Below are positions 6,012-7,855 of a stretch of 7,855 nt of DNA, piece after piece. Made by a program: the position numbers and the translations under genes. Every line of letters begins with the position of its first letter. Position 1 is the first letter of the stretch. Under the pieces are notes generated by a model. That model searched no databases. It saw only the letters and a list, made by a program, of their open reading frames with translations, and had not been told where the DNA came from. The DNA comes from JBOFCS01 sp051646185 (GTDB taxonomy: Bacteria; Actinomycetota; Actinomycetes; Mycobacteriales; Mycobacteriaceae): contig JBOFCS010000019.1 of the NCBI GenBank assembly GCA_051646185.1, forward strand, positions 1 through 7,855, written 5' to 3'.

Positions 6012-6037
6012 CTAATGTCCCTCAGTTCACTACTGAG
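5990..6037 (+). promoter_or_regulatory. Pair of small hairpins upstream of hsdR
   Basis: GCCACC-TTGTC-GGTGGC (5990-6006) and CTCAGT-TCACT-ACTGAG (6021-6037) are perfect 6-pair stems, each with a 5-base loop, 14 bases apart. Neither is followed by a T-run. They could be leader structures or dimeric binding sites controlling hsdR, or a shield against transcription from abi. I see no convincing -35/-10 pair for hsdR; TAATGT (6013-6018) and TACCTT (6042-6047) are isolated -10-like hexamers. Confidence 0.3.
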
Positions 6038-6080
6038 CGCCTACCTTGTGCAAAGATCAGCGTAGGTTTTGACCAAGAAG

Positions 6081-6088
6081 AAGGGGAG
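6081..6088 (+). promoter_or_regulatory. Ribosome binding site of hsdR
   Basis: AAGGGGAG lies eight bases before the ATG at 6097. It overlaps the only nearby in-frame alternative, a GTG at 6088-6090, which is too close to be used with this site, so the ATG is favoured. Confidence 0.6.
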
Positions 6089-6096
6089 TGAGTGCT

Positions 6097-7855
6097 ATGG
6101 CAGGAAACTTCGAGTTCCTCCAGGCTGAATGGCCTGCGCTATATGCCGAGGCCCGCAAAGCTGAACGAGACGCCCTTTTTGATGCCCGGACCACCTGCTT
6201 TTACGCGCGCCGAACCATCGAAATTACGGTCAAGTGGATTTATCAGGTGGAATCTTTGGAGATTCCCTACAAAGACGATCTGTCGGCCCGGCTCCATGAT
6301 CCAGAATTCCTGAAAGTTATTGATCCCCGCTTGCACGCCAAGATGAATCTGATTCGCAAACTGGGCAATAGTGCTGTGCACGATGTGCGACACATAGCAC
6401 CAGATTCTGGACGTAAAGCTTTAGTCGAGACGTTCCACATCTTGTCGTGGCTAGCCCGAACATACGCCACCCAAGAGTCCAGTAAACCCGACCCGCAATT
6501 GCAGTTTGACCCCGAACGGCTGCCCAAGCCCGGCGGCGGAGCCGTGGTGGCCAAAACAGTGGCGCAGCTGAAAAAACTCGAAGACGAACTGTCCGCCAAA
6601 GATGCGTTATTAGCGCAATCGCAGGCCGAAAAGCAGGATCTTATAGCTCAACTCGCTGCCCGTGACAGCGAAAAACAGTCCAGCGACATGGCGGTAGCCA
6701 CTTTGGAACAGTTGGTCACACAGCTTCGGGCTGAAGTTGTCCATGCCCAAGCTACGGCAGCCGCATCACCCGATACCCATGATTACAACGAAGCTCAAAC
6801 ACGTTCGGAAATCATCAATGTACTGCTTCGTGAATCTGGCTGGTTACTAGATGAGCCACGCGATCTCGAATTCCCAGTTACCGGAATGCCAGACGGGAAA
6901 AAAGGTTTTGTTGACTATGTGCTCTGGAGTAAAGATGGGCTACCGCTAGCTATTGTCGAAGCCAAAAGAACCTCAAAAGACCCAAAAACCGGTCAGCATC
7001 AGGGGCTCTTATACGCCAACTGCTTACATGAAAAATACGGTCAACGTCCACTTATCTACTACACCAATGGTTTTGAGCACTACTTCTGGGATGATCAGCA
7101 AGCACCCCCGCGGCAAGTTGAAGGCTTTCATGCTCGTGACGAGCTGGAACTCATTATTCAACGCCGCCGCACCAGAAAAGCCTTGGCGGAAACCCCGGTG
7201 CCTAAAGCTATTGCCGGACGGCTCTATCAGGAACAAGCGATCAGACGTGTGGCTGAACATTTTGAGAACGATAACCAGCGCGCAGCATTATTGGTTATGG
7301 CTACCGGCTCCGGTAAAACCCGTACGGTAGTTGCCCTTTCCGATATGATGATGCGCGCCAATTGGGCTAAACGCACCTTGTTTCTAGCTGACCGTAAGGC
7401 ATTGGTAAAACAAGCAGTGAATGCTTTTAAGATACATCTTCCTGACTCCTCGCCAGTAAACTTGTTAACCGAAAAGAATGTTGAAGGAAGAGTGTACGTC
7501 AGCACCTATCAAACAATGGTGGGTCTGATCAATGAGGTAGAAAATGGGCAACGCCGCTTCGGTCCAGGATATTTTGATCTTGTTGTCATTGATGAGGCGC
7601 ATCGTTCGGTCTACCAAAAATATCGGCATATTTTTTCTTACTTCGATTCCTACCTGCTGGGCTTGACGGCAACCCCAAAATCTGATGTAGATCACAACAC
7701 CTACGCACTGTTTAACCTTGAAGAAGGCGTTCCTACCGACGACTACAGCCTTGAACAAGCTATCGCTGAAAAATATTTGGTACCACCAAGAGCAGTCGCT
7801 GTTCCGCTCAAATTCCCTTCGGAAGGAATAAAATATGCGGATCTTTCCGACGAAG
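6097..7855 (+). CDS. hsdR: Type I restriction-modification R subunit (HsdR), 3' end outside window
   Basis: The frame is open for 586 codons from the ATG and runs off the window. HsdR is the endonuclease and ATP-driven translocase of the type I complex with HsdM and HsdS. Residues 1-125 form a DUF4145-like, HEPN-related domain (IRKLGNSAVHD, Arg87 and His95). Residues 153-226 look like a coiled coil (LKKLEDELSAKDALLAQ). The HsdR_N nuclease spans about 235-345: Asp273 in FVDYVLW, Glu288 and Lys290 in IVEAKR, and the Q-x3-Y motif Gln302-Tyr306. The SF2 helicase part begins near 370 with RLYQEQAI, then motif I ATGSGKT (402-408), motif II DEAH (499-502) and motif III TATP (524-527). All motifs are intact. 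Family members with this layout usually run to about 1000 residues or more, so the second RecA domain and C-terminus should follow, with hsdM and hsdS probably beyond; their absence here is only the window limit. Confidence 0.93.
   Translation, partial: MAGNFEFLQAEWPALYAEARKAERDALFDARTTCFYARRTIEITVKWIYQVESLEIPYKDDLSARLHDPEFLKVIDPRLHAKMNLIRKLGNSAVHDVRHIAPDSGRKALVETFHILSWLARTYATQESSKPDPQLQFDPERLPKPGGGAVVAKTVAQLKKLEDELSAKDALLAQSQAEKQDLIAQLAARDSEKQSSDMAVATLEQLVTQLRAEVVHAQATAAASPDTHDYNEAQTRSEIINVLLRESGWLLDEPRDLEFPVTGMPDGKKGFVDYVLWSKDGLPLAIVEAKRTSKDPKTGQHQGLLYANCLHEKYGQRPLIYYTNGFEHYFWDDQQAPPRQVEGFHARDELELIIQRRRTRKALAETPVPKAIAGRLYQEQAIRRVAEHFENDNQRAALLVMATGSGKTRTVVALSDMMMRANWAKRTLFLADRKALVKQAVNAFKIHLPDSSPVNLLTEKNVEGRVYVSTYQTMVGLINEVENGQRRFGPGYFDLVVIDEAHRSVYQKYRHIFSYFDSYLLGLTATPKSDVDHNTYALFNLEEGVPTDDYSLEQAIAEKYLVPPRAVAVPLKFPSEGIKYADLSDE

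Noticed and set aside
4440..6096. CRISPR array, tRNA or insertion sequence in the gene-poor stretches
   Set aside because: No regularly spaced repeats, no cloverleaf-like arms, and no terminal inverted repeats or transposase sequence were seen.
6139..7758. Minus-strand and +2/+3 frames inside hsdR (e.g. 6267-6599, 6953-7330, 7465-7758)
   Set aside because: All are shadows of the well-supported hsdR frame, which carries every expected nuclease and helicase motif.

Overview
The window is a compact bacterial defence island. Base composition looks close to 50% GC, Shine-Dalgarno sites are close to the classical consensus, the best promoter has a TTGACA -35 with a TAnnnT-type -10, and the Abi protein has the W-L-x-x-x-R-F-x-P-Y-L opening I associate with actinobacterial Abi-like proteins. 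Together these suggest a moderate-GC actinobacterium (a Corynebacterium, Bifidobacterium or Actinomyces relative). This is inference; there is no rRNA or housekeeping gene to test it.

Layout, left to right. (1) 1-855, plus strand: the 3' part of a gene for an Mrr-type methyl-directed (type IV) restriction endonuclease, whose start lies left of the window. (2) A strong hairpin at 897-928 sits between this gene and the convergent gene that follows. (3) 940-4439, minus strand: a two-gene operon of a katanin/ARC-like AAA+ ATPase followed by an 840-residue cytoplasmic subtilisin-like (S8) protease, with stop and start fused as TAATG. This matches the IetA/IetS pair, first described as a plasmid stability and incompatibility toxin-antitoxin module on pTiC58 and later as an anti-phage system. 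(4) 4440-4929: a divergent control region with short repeats, a good promoter and hairpins. (5) 4930-5502, plus strand: an Abi-like HEPN protein with a TTG start, cut short by an in-frame TAG; the reading frame continues as recognisable family C-terminus to 5628. (6) 5629-6096: little-understood DNA with two overlapping, coding-looking fragments on the minus strand and two small hairpins. (7) 6097 to the window end, plus strand: the first 586 codons of HsdR, the restriction and translocase subunit of a type I restriction-modification system; hsdM and hsdS are presumably to the right.

The genes share a theme rather than a pathway. Mrr cuts DNA carrying foreign methylation, the type I system cuts DNA lacking its own methylation, and the AAA+/protease pair and the HEPN protein would act as intracellular responses. 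In E. coli K-12 mrr directly neighbours hsdR; here roughly 5.2 kb carrying the IetAS-like pair and the abi gene lies between the two, as if this were an insertion site for further defence modules. The clearest oddities are the amber-interrupted abi gene, the repeats bracketing its promoter, and the disrupted minus-strand coding fragments just before hsdR.
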